A DNA stretch of 64,000 nt from contig JAEUWP010000062.1 in assembly GCA_018524725.1 (NCBI GenBank), positions 106,701-170,700 on the forward strand, read 5' to 3'. Position 1 is the stretch's first letter. Every line of letters starts with the position of its first letter. This document shows, one piece after another, positions 22,226 through 31,938 of this stretch. The notes beneath the pieces are model-generated. The model saw only the letters and a program-made list of their open reading frames with translations, did no database searches and was not told where the DNA came from. The stretch comes from Podaxis mareebaensis. Its lineage: Eukaryota; Basidiomycota; Agaricomycetes; Agaricales; Agaricaceae. The position numbers were made by a program, and so were the translations under genes.

Positions 22226-23485
22226 CTACTCTTCTACGCGCCATGGTAATGGTGTCACAAAAGCTCGGAGATATGTGGGGATGTTGATGGAGAATGGAAA
22301 TCTCTCGTCCGGACGTCCTAATTGCATTCGGGACGGATCATCCGCCGGATTATCACGGCTTTTAATCCATTTGATGTGGAGAGTGATTCCATGTTCACGA
22401 CAGAGCGAATAAATGTTTTTGACGATATCCCCGATCTGTGGTTCGTTGAAGTCTAGTTCTGAGACGGCTTGCACAACACTCTGGTTATCGGAACGGAGCA
22501 AGATCCTGGACCGCGAGTATCCTGCTGCGATCATCAACCTGAGCCCCAGCTCTGCAGCTACAGCTTCCGCCCATTGGATATGTCTGCCCTCCTTGTGCCA
22601 CCCCGCCTCCAGCTTCCAGGCTTCCCACTGGCCGTCGAAAATGAATCCAATGCCTCTGCCGGAAGCATCGACGTACACTTCCAAAGGGCCGTTATCGGGA
22701 GCGGGCTGAATACAGACTGGGCTTGTTTCGTCATCGGAGGTATCAGTTGCTCGTACGCCGGTACTGGAGAGATGGACCTGACTCGTTTCATTGGGTTCGG
22801 TTAGTTGGGCTACGGCATTTGTCCGGGCCGTTGGACCATCAACCGTTTGCACAGCATCGTCTTCGTCGCTGTCACTGTCCAACCCCTGCTCCCAGTCAAG
22901 CTCTTCATCACTTTCTGACGAGGATCCACTGCTAGCGTCGAAGGCGAGGCCAGGTGGTGAAGAGGAGCCAGGGTTTGAGGCCCGTGAAGAAGTGTTTCTT
23001 TCATAGCCCAACCGATTGGAGTTAGACAATGACAAGGAACGAAGTTCATCATAGGCAATCCGCAGAGCAAGCAATTCATCCTCTAGCTCTGCCAGCTCTT
23101 GCTTTGCCTCCTCGAGTTGGAGGTCGTAAAGTGAATTCAAAGCCCGAGCCTCATTGCGTTGGGATCGATATGCCTTTAGGCGCTCGTTGTCATGCTGTTT
23201 TTGTGACTCCCGACCATGGCGAAAGCCCTCCAGAAAGCGAATTCGCAGCTCAGCGTCACGCTGCTGGAGAGCGCAAGCATGTGTTGCATCGAACTCCTGG
23301 TCTTCAGAAACATGCACCATGTAGTCGCGGCATATCCGACAACCACAGAGATGAACTATTCCGAAAGTTGGGTCGTAGACCCAGGAACCGAAAGGAAAGG
23401 TCGGGCGAGGTGGTGGGGGTCCTTGTGGAGCGCTACGGTTATCGGAGAGTGGGAACAGCGACTTAGTGTCGCTATCATCGAACAT
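22226..23485 (-). CDS. RNase H-like fusion protein, copy 2 (419 aa)
   Basis: Close paralogue of the gene 1.2 kb to its left, in the same orientation and with the same architecture. It has the Cys block WVYDPTFGIVHLCGCRICRDY, a coiled coil (ERLKAYRSQRNEARALNSLY), a long acidic Ser/Asp linker, then RNase H with YVDASGRGIGF, AVAAELG, LRSDNQSVV and RDNPADDPSR. All four catalytic acids are retained. Sequence differs from copy 1 by many substitutions but few indels, which suggests an older duplication with coding constraint. It is intronless. The function is unknown, as for copy 1. Confidence 0.8.
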   Translation of the reverse strand: MFDDSDTKSLFPLSDNRSAPQGPPPPRPTFPFGSWVYDPTFGIVHLCGCRICRDYMVHVSEDQEFDATHACALQQRDAELRIRFLEGFRHGRESQKQHDNERLKAYRSQRNEARALNSLYDLQLEEAKQELAELEDELLALRIAYDELRSLSLSNSNRLGYERNTSSRASNPGSSSPPGLAFDASSGSSSESDEELDWEQGLDSDSDEDDAVQTVDGPTARTNAVAQLTEPNETSQVHLSSTGVRATDTSDDETSPVCIQPAPDNGPLEVYVDASGRGIGFIFDGQWEAWKLEAGWHKEGRHIQWAEAVAAELGLRLMIAAGYSRSRILLRSDNQSVVQAVSELDFNEPQIGDIVKNIYSLCREHGITLHIKWIKSRDNPADDPSRMQLGRPDERFPFSINIPTYLRAFVTPLPWRVEE

Positions 23486-24187
23486 TGTGAGGGCCGATAG
23501 AGATAACTGTGGAGGTTGCTATAGACCCGCGTATAATGATTGTTACTCTTGCGCCTGCAAGGGGATTGCCGTCTTAAGTGCCAATTCCGTATGAAGAGGA
23601 GTTGAAAGTGGGGGATAGAGGAGGGTAGGTCTGAGCGCGCCAACAACCCAGTTTTCCGGACCCTAGCATCCAGGCCGCATAGAGAGAGGGGTCAAGCAGC
23701 GTGACATTACGAAGCAGTGTGCCCACGAAAGAATGGAAATTAGCTGTCAGCGCTTTGGACACTCGTGTAGTCCTTGCTTCTTCGACGCCCAAGAGATGTC
23801 ATCTGATGAAGGTACGTAACAAGATCTAACGAAACCATCGGAGTCAAGTCATCGTGAGAACAAAGGAAGACACCGAGTACTATTCAGTCTGAGTCTTTGC
23901 TCGGGGAGTTTGTGCCACTTGTTACAGACTTGCGAAAGCCGTTATGATGGTGCAACGATGAGCAGAAATTCAAATCAATGCCCAACAACATTAATATTTA
24001 AATGCTAAGTGCTAAGTAAAAAATAAATCCATAAATTGATTTGGCGCCAACCAAGGCATGTGCGCTGGCACGATACCAACAGCAATCAGAAGCATCCATT
24101 GGACTCGCAATTCCCGATTAGGTTGTTCAACTGTTGGACTTTATCATATGGTATGATTGGTGCAAGCGGTGCATCATGTACAAGCAT
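23486..24187. other. upstream flank of copy 2 and intergenic DNA
   Basis: About 23690-23850 is the duplicated promoter flank shared with copy 1. Beyond that is A/T-rich DNA with no gene. Confidence 0.45.
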
Positions 24188-24914
24188 TTAGCACAGCATG
24201 CAAGTCCAGACTCCCGATCGGAAACTCAAAGCTATGATCAGCTCTCCGCCAAACAAGGCACGCGAAAACGACCAGGTACGAATAAACCCAGGTGCATCTC
24301 TTGGCAAACCCGGTCCAGCATACAGGTTCTGCTTATGGACGACCTTTTCACCTCCATCCTCTTCGAAGGTATAATCACCCTCTTCCACCCAGGTCTCTGA
24401 CTGGCCGCGGATCGTCCGGCAAATAGTTACACGACCTCAACTTTTGACGTCGTTGTTCTTGTGTGGGTCTGAGACGAACAGGGAATGCATTTCATGGCTC
24501 ACAAACAAGTCACCTAAACGATATTGCGACGCACCATCATTCTTGCCGCCTGCGTTGTACCGATATTGGTGACCAATTTTTCGATCTTTTGCTGCTGCTA
24601 GATAACTAACCGGGAAAGTAACCAAAGTTCGCTATCAAACTCTTTGACATCGTCAACTCAGCACGAAGTTCACACTTGATGTAATACTTGCTTGCAATCG
24701 AGCGTAGATAGGCACCTCGCGAGTGGCGGGCATCCGCTTCGGTGGTCCGGTGGTACAAGTCAGAACAAAATTGTGACCCTAATTTTGGTACCGAAGCAAA
24801 CCATAGCTCCCATCTTTTCTTGCTGGGTCTGAGAAATGTCTGCCTATTTCTCACATGAGGAAGGAAGAACTCGCACGTTGAGCCTGGGATAAAATCGAAA
24901 GGACCACGTTTCAT
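24188..24914 (-). pseudogene. coding-like fragments of an unrecognised gene
   Basis: On the minus strand three frames look protein-coding: 24606-24914 (KKRWELWFASVPKLGSQFCS, then LRSIASKYYIKCELRAELTM), 24437-24625 (GHQYRYNAGGKNDGASQYRL) and about 24188-24420 (SETWVEEGDYTFEEDGGEK, HKQNLYAGPGLPRDAPGF). They lie in order but no set of splice sites joins them cleanly, so this is either a multi-exon gene I cannot resolve or a relic. It is divergent from the FAD monooxygenase, 34 bp away from its start, so the two might share a promoter. No family is assigned. Confidence 0.35.
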
Positions 24915-24948
24915 TCATTCAACGAATAGTCATCTCTCTACCCGCCAG

Positions 24949-26654
24949 ATGGATATTCGTCGTTCACCGAAGTTACGCCTTGGTATTGTGTGAGTCAATG
25001 ATATCTTTGGTTGCCATTCCCTCAAGCTGAAACTAAACAAGGGGAGGCGGAATCGGAGGGTTGACGCTGGCCGTTGCTATTGGCCAGCTTGACCACGACA
25101 AAAACATCGAGATACACATCTACGAGGCCGCGTCAAAGCTGGAAGAAATTGGCGCGGGGCTAGCCATTTTCAACAGAACCTGGGACCTCCTGGGAACTCT
25201 CGGTTGTCAGCAAACAATCAAGAAAAGAGCATTCAGATACTCTCGTACGGGCTCCGGAGAGATTAACGATGATCTGATCTTTCAAGTGAGAAAAAGTGAC
25301 CAGAGGGACGGGTTCACCTTCCTCAACTTGACGGTTCCAGGTACGTTCTGTTCATAAACATTGCTATTGGTTTGTCGATCAAGTTGATCAGGTGGTAGTT
25401 GGTCAATTCATCGCGCAGACTTGCATCAAGCATTACTGGAGGGGCTGAAGGACAACTCCCACGTACACCTATCAAGCCGTGTTGTTGCATGCGAAGAGCA
25501 TGGCGATAGTGTTACGCTCAGGTTTCAGGACGGAGCAACGGCCAATTTCGACCTTGTCGTCGGAGCCGACGGAATCAAGTCTGTTATTCGGAAAGAGCTT
25601 ATCACGACCAAACTTACGAATGAGAAGGATCGCATTCATCCTATCTGGAGTGGAACAATCGGATACAGAAGTCTGATTCCTGTGGAAGTACTGGCACAAA
25701 AGCTCCCTGGGCACCGGGCACTTACAACCCCCGTAGTAGTCAGTTTTCTTCGATGAGCCTACGACGAATATTAAACGCTGATAATTCCATCAGTATTGTG
25801 GAAAGAACAAGGTTCGTCGGTCTTGTTGATTCACCGGGTGAAAGTGTTGAAATATAGTAACAGCATATTGTGACTTATCCTATTTCCAAGGGTCGCCTCA
25901 TAAATACGGTTGCATTATATTCGGAGCCAGAGAGGGAAGGGACGACCTTCCTAGGCGAGGCTGTACAAGAAGTATCACAGGATGAAGTTCTCAGTCGTTT
26001 CGAGGGGTGGGAGGGGGAGGTCGTCCAACTATTGAAGGTAAGCGAGGTTCACACTAGCAGCCGAAGGAGTTTGACAAGATGTGAACCCCATCGGTTCCAG
26101 TGCATCAATAAACCGTCTCGTTGGGCGATCTTGACTTCGAAACCCCTGTCTGCATATGGATGTGAAAGGATAGCAGTACTAGGAGATGCTGTAAGTGAAA
26201 TGCCCGCCCAGAGCTGCTTCCTCATCTAACATCACCCTCGCTTTGGTAATAGGCACATGCAATGACTCCTCATCTGGGAAGTGGTGCTGGTCAAGCCATA
26301 GAGGTATGTATAACTGCGTAGCCATAAATCTTCTTTGCTAATCACATCAAGTAGGATGCATATATATTAGCATCTGTGATAGCATTGGGCGTGCAAGATG
26401 GTGTCGATGTAGCCAGGATGACAGAAGCCTATAGCACGGTGAGACAGCCTATGGGAAACTTTGTGCTGAGTTCTTCCAGGAGGCAAGGTTTCCGTTACGA
26501 GTTAAACTCCGCTGGTTTAGAGAATGTGGGGGAGAACGAGCCAGTTCAGATGGAACGTCTCCACAGTCTCGCTGAAGAAATGATCCGAGCCCGGAAGTGG
26601 ATATGGAATACATCTGTGCAGGAGGACCAGAAACGAGTGAGAGCACTTCTCTAA
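24949..26654 (+). CDS. FAD-dependent monooxygenase, salicylate-hydroxylase-like (439 aa)
   Basis: Flavoprotein monooxygenase (PF01494 type) that uses NAD(P)H and O2 to hydroxylate aromatic rings. Exons: 24949-24989, 25042-25340, 25392-25738, 25794-25811 (18 nt), 25864-26037, 26101-26190, 26253-26303 and 26355-26654. Phases agree. Motifs are the Rossmann GGGIGG at residues 15-20 with the acidic end IHIYEA, the GADGIKS motif, and the second FAD motif VLGDAAHAMTPHLGSGAGQ, split by an intron. The salicylate hydroxylase group fits best because of SWSIHRADLHQALLEGL and HIVTYPISKGRLIN. There is no signal or membrane segment, so it is cytosolic. The substrate is not readable; fungal relatives act in aromatic catabolism or secondary metabolism. 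Confidence 0.92.
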
Positions 26655-27671
26655 CTTATGGTCTTCGGAAAGTGATTACATATGATATCCCCATGGTCTT
26701 ACTTTGTTACTTTGTCATCGGTCCATGAATAGCTCAAGTTACCAGCAACACCTCAGCCTCAGTGTTCGTGGTAGATAGGCCTCGAAGGTCAACAGGACGA
26801 CCCGTGAAACGCCTATTACTCAGGCAGAGAGATTAATAAACTACGCTGATACATCTTAAGGAAGTAAACCATGTGTCTAAGCAGTTATTGGACCTTCGCG
26901 CGAGCAGTCAAATGTAATGCACTCGAGCCTGTCGATCCCACTTGCCAACATCCCAGAATCATCTTGACGTCGGACAGCGGATATATCCGTACATTCCATC
27001 GTTGGCCGACTGGTCCAAATCAGAGTGGCACTCTACGTATCAGGACCAGGGGATGTGGTATTAATTCAATTCATCAGGAACTGCTCAGTACGAACACCTG
27101 GAATATACGTCCTGGTAGTATTGTTACCACCGTCTACGGCCTTCGTCAACTATCCACCTGGTGTTGATCAATGGGGCAATTCCAACACGATGCAATGACT
27201 GCTCGAATTCATTGGAGAAGGCACCGAGCCCTTCCCTTCAATCATCCCCTTTTTCTGGATGCCGCGCGTACCTTCCAGGATTGCTATTCAGGAAAGTATA
27301 GCCCCTGTAACACAAACCAGGGGCATTGCCACTGTGTGCGGTCTCCAACCGCTAGTATAATATGGAAAGATATCTTGGAAGTTGACCTCTGAGACTGACA
27401 CCTAGGTAAAGCCACCGTTGACACCATTAACATTCAGCTAGAACAAATACAAGGAGGCTCCAGAGTTATAAGGAGTTCACTTCGAAATGGGACTTTTGCG
27501 ACATGATACAAACCGAAAACGACATACAATTGAACTCAAGACAACCATAAGAGGAGAATAATGCGCGCAAACCACTTAGTTCTGAAGGCGGGCTGGGTAT
27601 CCACATTTGAAGAATGATGATGTTGAGCGCGGTTCTCGTAAGCCTGCGGTAGGCATACACACCTGACTTGC
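26655..27671. other. intergenic region with one coding relic
   Basis: Apart from the relic at 27017-27380, described separately, this stretch holds only short frames. Confidence 0.4.
27017..27380 (+). pseudogene. coding-like relic, family unknown
   Basis: One plus-strand frame reads RVALYVSGPGDVVLIQFI, later PPSTAFVNYPPGVDQWGNS, then a stop, and continues in the same frame with LLEFIGEGTEPFPSIIPFFW and a further short stretch to a second stop. Composition looks like protein on both sides of the first stop, which suggests a broken gene or an unrecognised intron. I do not recognise the family. Confidence 0.35.
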
Positions 27672-29243
27672 TTAGCCGACATACGGAAAGATAAAATCTT
27701 GGAAGTGGACAGGGATGGCGATGTCGTGAGGAAATCTTAGACTTCCTTTTCCCGTCTTCAATCGCGATGGACTATCTGCGGGATTATCCTCTCCTGCGAT
27801 CCATTTTATCTCGAGAGATACATGATGCTGCGGGCAAAGATAGTCGATAAGCTCGACACTTCGTCCAGCGTGAACATCGTTCAATAGCCGCTTTGAAACG
27901 GCTTCAACAACGCCAGCATTGTCAGAGCGTACCAAAAGACGCCTGCCAGAGTACCCCGCTTGAATCATCAAGCACAACCCTAGTTCCACCGCTGCCGCCT
28001 CAGCCCAATTGATATCTCGGCGCCCACCCTTCCAACCAGCCTTCAGCTCCCAAGCCTGCCACTGGTTTTCGAACACAAAGCCGATTCCAACACAGGACGC
28101 GTCCACGTAGAATTCTACTGGAGGCGCTTCCACGTCACTGGAGGGTCCAAATGAAGGAGAAGGAGCCCGCCATTCAGATGGGAGTACCACCTGCGATTCC
28201 GTACGGTGCCATGCAGGCGTCTCGTGTGCTTCAGATACGAGCGGTCTGGCACGTGGAAGGATGTCCTTGTTATCAGGATGATGAGAAAGCTTCATTTGTT
28301 CCAGGATTTCCTTCAAAGAAGCGGCTCCTTGTTCGGGTTGAGCAATGGAAGGCAGCGGCTCCGGTGATAGACCAACCTGCCGGTCCAAATTTAATAGAAT
28401 ATGAAGGTCCGAGGCAAGGCCAGAACTCAGAGCTGTGGCTCGCCCAGATTCGTTTTGTGCGACAGTTTTCGGGCTGCTGATCGTGGAAGGGTCGTCGGCT
28501 TGGTTGGTGGTGAGCAAGGACAGATGGTCCCAGGATTCCATTGGGCTATCTGTTTGGTACCTTGAATCATTCGTCCCCTCCTTCACCGAGACCCCAACAT
28601 CGCCTGGTTTCTTATTGCCTATATCCAACGAACCAGAGCTGTCTTCAAGTTCAACTCCAAAAGGAGAATTTCCATTTTCATCGTCTGTGAGGTCCGGTGG
28701 ATCCCGCTCATGCGAGCCGAAGCTAGCAGGAGTCAAGAAGCCGAGGTCCTCATGCACCAACCGGTTGGAACCCTCGGGCCACGTGTGGCTACGCAGTTGG
28801 TCGTGCGTTATTCGAAGTTCAAGAAGCTCCTTGCGGAGCTGTGCTATCTGCTCCTTGGCCTTCTCGAGTTGGAATTCGTAAAGTGAACATAAACTGCGAG
28901 CATCGTCGCGCTGGGTACGATACGTCCTCAGAAGTTCGCTGTCATGTTGTCGCTGCCGGCGCAGTCCCTCCATGAAAGTATTTCGGACTTCGGTATCCCT
29001 TTGGTGAACAGCGTGGGCGTACGGTGTGTCGAACTCCTGGCCGTCCGAAATATGTGACATATAGTCGCAGCATATTCGGCAACCGCGATGGTGAACTATC
29101 CCAAATCCTGAGTCGTAAGCCCAAGAGTTCGACTCCGTCGAGAGACGGACCGGGTCGGGTGATAGAAGTGCCCTGGACCTCTGTGAAGCGATACGCCTAT
29201 GGGAAATGGGGGACAGTGACGGATCGTCGCCATGGTTGATCAT
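27672..29243 (-). CDS. RNase H-like fusion protein, copy 3, long-linker form (523 aa)
   Basis: Same domain order as copies 1 and 2. The start is ATG at 29243 (MINHGDDPS); the open frame extends further only via TTG. The N-terminal block is WAYDSGFGIVHHRGCRICCDY, followed by a coiled coil and a longer linker of about 250 residues. The linker contains a segment also present in copy 4 (SLKEILEQMKLSHHPDNKDI and LVSEAHETPAWHRTE). RNase H follows with YVDASCVGIGF, AAAVELG, VRSDNAGVV and GEDNPADSPSR, so all catalytic acids are intact. It sits between the monooxygenase and the amidohydrolase, possibly having inserted between them. It is intronless, and its function is unknown. Confidence 0.78.
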   Translation of the reverse strand: MINHGDDPSLSPISHRRIASQRSRALLSPDPVRLSTESNSWAYDSGFGIVHHRGCRICCDYMSHISDGQEFDTPYAHAVHQRDTEVRNTFMEGLRRQRQHDSELLRTYRTQRDDARSLCSLYEFQLEKAKEQIAQLRKELLELRITHDQLRSHTWPEGSNRLVHEDLGFLTPASFGSHERDPPDLTDDENGNSPFGVELEDSSGSLDIGNKKPGDVGVSVKEGTNDSRYQTDSPMESWDHLSLLTTNQADDPSTISSPKTVAQNESGRATALSSGLASDLHILLNLDRQVGLSPEPLPSIAQPEQGAASLKEILEQMKLSHHPDNKDILPRARPLVSEAHETPAWHRTESQVVLPSEWRAPSPSFGPSSDVEAPPVEFYVDASCVGIGFVFENQWQAWELKAGWKGGRRDINWAEAAAVELGLCLMIQAGYSGRRLLVRSDNAGVVEAVSKRLLNDVHAGRSVELIDYLCPQHHVSLEIKWIAGEDNPADSPSRLKTGKGSLRFPHDIAIPVHFQDFIFPYVG

Positions 29244-30323
29244 TGTTCTGAGGGTTAGTAGAAATGGTGGTAATAAGCACGGGAGCGTAGTCTGATCTGG
29301 GAGGGGCAACTATTATTCCTGTACAGTTTCTAGGGGGTTGCCGTACTTGGACGCCGCAATGCCTTGTGGACAGGGATCCGGCGTCATGTCCCCATTTTGG
29401 CTTGAGAAATCCGGACCACCGTTTAGATTCGGTCCCGCGCATTATATCTACAGTCGACTCTGTCATACTCATGGCACCTTGTCCCATGTTCACACTACGG
29501 GGTACGACAGGATATGGGTTTATAAGAGAGGACTAAAGCGCGAAATAGCCGACTTTGCCCCCGGAAGAGCTATGGGTTATGGCAGGGTATAGGTTGTGGT
29601 AGGTATGACTTATGACTTATGGCAGACTCATTGGCTGTATATCCAGTCTCGCGATTGAGAATTCCTGGATCCTGTCCGTCAGAAGATGCGAGGCCAGTGG
29701 AAGACCTGAGCATGAGACCTGACCCAGTCATCAGACGGTCCTGGTGAGCAGACCCCACGAGGAGTACCAGCAACGTGGCATCACAAACATTCAGTCCATA
29801 AGGGTGGCTTTTATCTGTTTGTTTTTGAAAGTTTCGAGTGCTCGCTGTCCTGGCCTCCACCACGTTCAGGCCATGTGTTTGAGGGTACGCATAGGTCTAC
29901 ATGAGAACAACAGGGGCGCCGAGTTACTACACTCCGCCCGAGCCTGTATCAAGGCACAAAGAATTTGAGCTGCTCGACATACATATGTAGACTTACGGGA
30001 GCTGTTGGAGAAGAGTCAGTCTTGCAAGTCGGAGCAATAAAAGCCCACAAGTTAATTGGCACCAGTTCCACTCAGCAATGAATTTATTCATATACCAATA
30101 CATGAGTCGGCTTTCGGTGGGTATAAGAGAACGTCGGAGCAGAGACCCCTTACACAAAGTCTGTTTTGCAGACAGGTTTGGGATAAGCGAATGAGGGCGA
30201 AGTCCAAGTACTACTTCCGATTACAAATTCAAATAAAAGTTAACCAATAAATAACACAAACCGCACAAGGATGAACTTTCAGAGCAATGATGTCATCCAT
30301 GTTTTTACGTCGTGTATAGATGT
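29244..30323. other. intergenic region
   Basis: About 29244-29400 is similar to the DNA upstream of RNase H-like copy 4 (34930-35047), so promoter DNA was copied with the gene. The rest is without genes. Confidence 0.45.
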
Positions 30324-31938
30324 TCAAGCGTTCACACCGGAGAAAGCGTTGCGAGCGTTTGTGGAGAACAGAGCTGTCCTCTCAGCGTCGGTAAGAAGGG
30401 TGGACGAGAGGATTGCTGCCAAAGAGCCGGATTGTGTAAATGCCGGAGCATAGGGATAGTCCTGAGATGCGTACATTAACCTAAGGGGGAATTTCGAAAG
30501 TAAGAAGGGCTTACAGTGCCGAAAAGAAGCTGTGATTTCGGGATTTCAGATCCAAGCAAGCCAGACACTTGGTGATAGTAGGTAGGACCGGCAGAGTCCC
30601 ACCAGAAGCTATAGTAATTGAATCGTGTGAATAAGGAGCGGACGGTTAGAGGGGACGAGTGGCTGACCGAGTGCGGTAAATTTCTAGTGACGAATTGTAA
30701 ATCTCGGGAACAGATTTGAGTATACGATCAAGGGTAGCCGGGAATGCGCCTCCGACTGGGAAAAGAATCAGGCGTGCTTAGGGAACATATAACAGAGTGC
30801 GTACGTACCATGAGGAATGATGTAGTTGATGGAAGTGAACTCGTGAATGATACTGGTCAAGGTGAGGTCCATCAGGGTACGAGCGGTTTCGAAGCTTGCC
30901 TTTGCGTTAAAATGTGAGTCATGGAAAGGTAGGGATAACGTACTAGAACTCGATATTGCCAGTGGGATACGGAGTAGGGTTAGCCTCAATGAGGCGGTTG
31001 TTGTACTTGACATAGGGAGTTCCTGGATGGATATAGAGTACCTTCGTGCCGCTCATGCTATTGATGGCCTGGAAGAACGATCTGAATGCAGTATTACCGA
31101 GGTAAGTCCCTTCGAAATTGGAGGTGAGCATTATGCCGGCAGCACCCAGTTTGTTCAACGCATATCGTGCCTCAGTGATAGCTTCCCGAACATATGGGAG
31201 GGGTACAACGGCATAGAACCTGAGTCTCTTGGGATACGCAGCACAGTAAGCCGCGGATTGCTCATTGATGAGGCGAGCAAGGGCTATAGTGGCTGCTTTG
31301 TTGCCAGGGAAAACATTGGCGGCAGGAGCGGAGAAAGAGAAGATGGCCTTGTCGATACTCTGCGAGTCCATGAAGTCGATGTAACTCTTCAGGTCCCAGA
31401 TAGGTGTGGGGTTGCCGCCTGTAACGGGAACCATATAGCGATACCAAGACGGCGTAACATGACCTAGAAGCCACATCAATACAGGGGGGCAACATACAAT
31501 TTACTGGACACTTACTATGAACATCAATCCTCTTGCCATCGGCAAGAAAGGTGGCAAGGGATGGTTTCGAACCGGGGTTATGCGCATGGCCGCGGGCGAA
31601 GAATCGACCAAGACGCCTTTTTCTGTCCTGTTCTTCATGAGTGGACGTGGTGTATTCGGTGTAAGCCGCAGTGGTATTCTCCGAGATCGTCTCCCAGAGC
31701 ACAGAAATCTCAGTAAGGGCCGCAGTGGCATTGAGGGAGCTTAGATCAATGTTGTCTAAACAGCAAAGTTCGACGTCTTGTTGAGATGTTGAAACCATAT
31801 CGTAGATTGAAGCGTACCGGCAGCAGCATTGCTCTCGATCACCTCTGTCACATTGTTAGCGACGGTTGCAAGAACTGGGGAAAGAAGAGTGGAAAGAGCG
31901 AGGGTAGCAAAACATGAAAAGAGAGTGGACGTCTTCAT
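30324..31938 (-). CDS. secreted amidohydrolase-family (ACMSD/resorcylate-decarboxylase-like) protein (435 aa)
   Basis: Amidohydrolase 2 family (PF04909), metal-dependent hydrolases or decarboxylases. Exons: 31818-31938, 31516-31776, 30944-31463, 30809-30894, 30668-30755, 30515-30608 and 30324-30461. Phases agree. The N-terminus MKTSTLFSCFATLALSTLLS is a signal peptide, unusual for the ACMSD branch. Metal ligands are visible: RIDVHSH (HxH, split by intron 2), LYIHPGTPY, YIIPHVGGAFP and LLFGTDYPYAP, in the family's normal order. An extra domain of about 85 residues, with NNVTEVIESN and ENTTAAYTEY, lies before the HxH motif. Relatives decarboxylate aromatic acids or aminocarboxymuconate semialdehyde. 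The actual substrate is unknown. Confidence 0.9.

Noticed and set aside
31517..31744. 75-codon plus-strand frame
   Set aside because: It is a shadow of exon 2 of the amidohydrolase on the minus strand.
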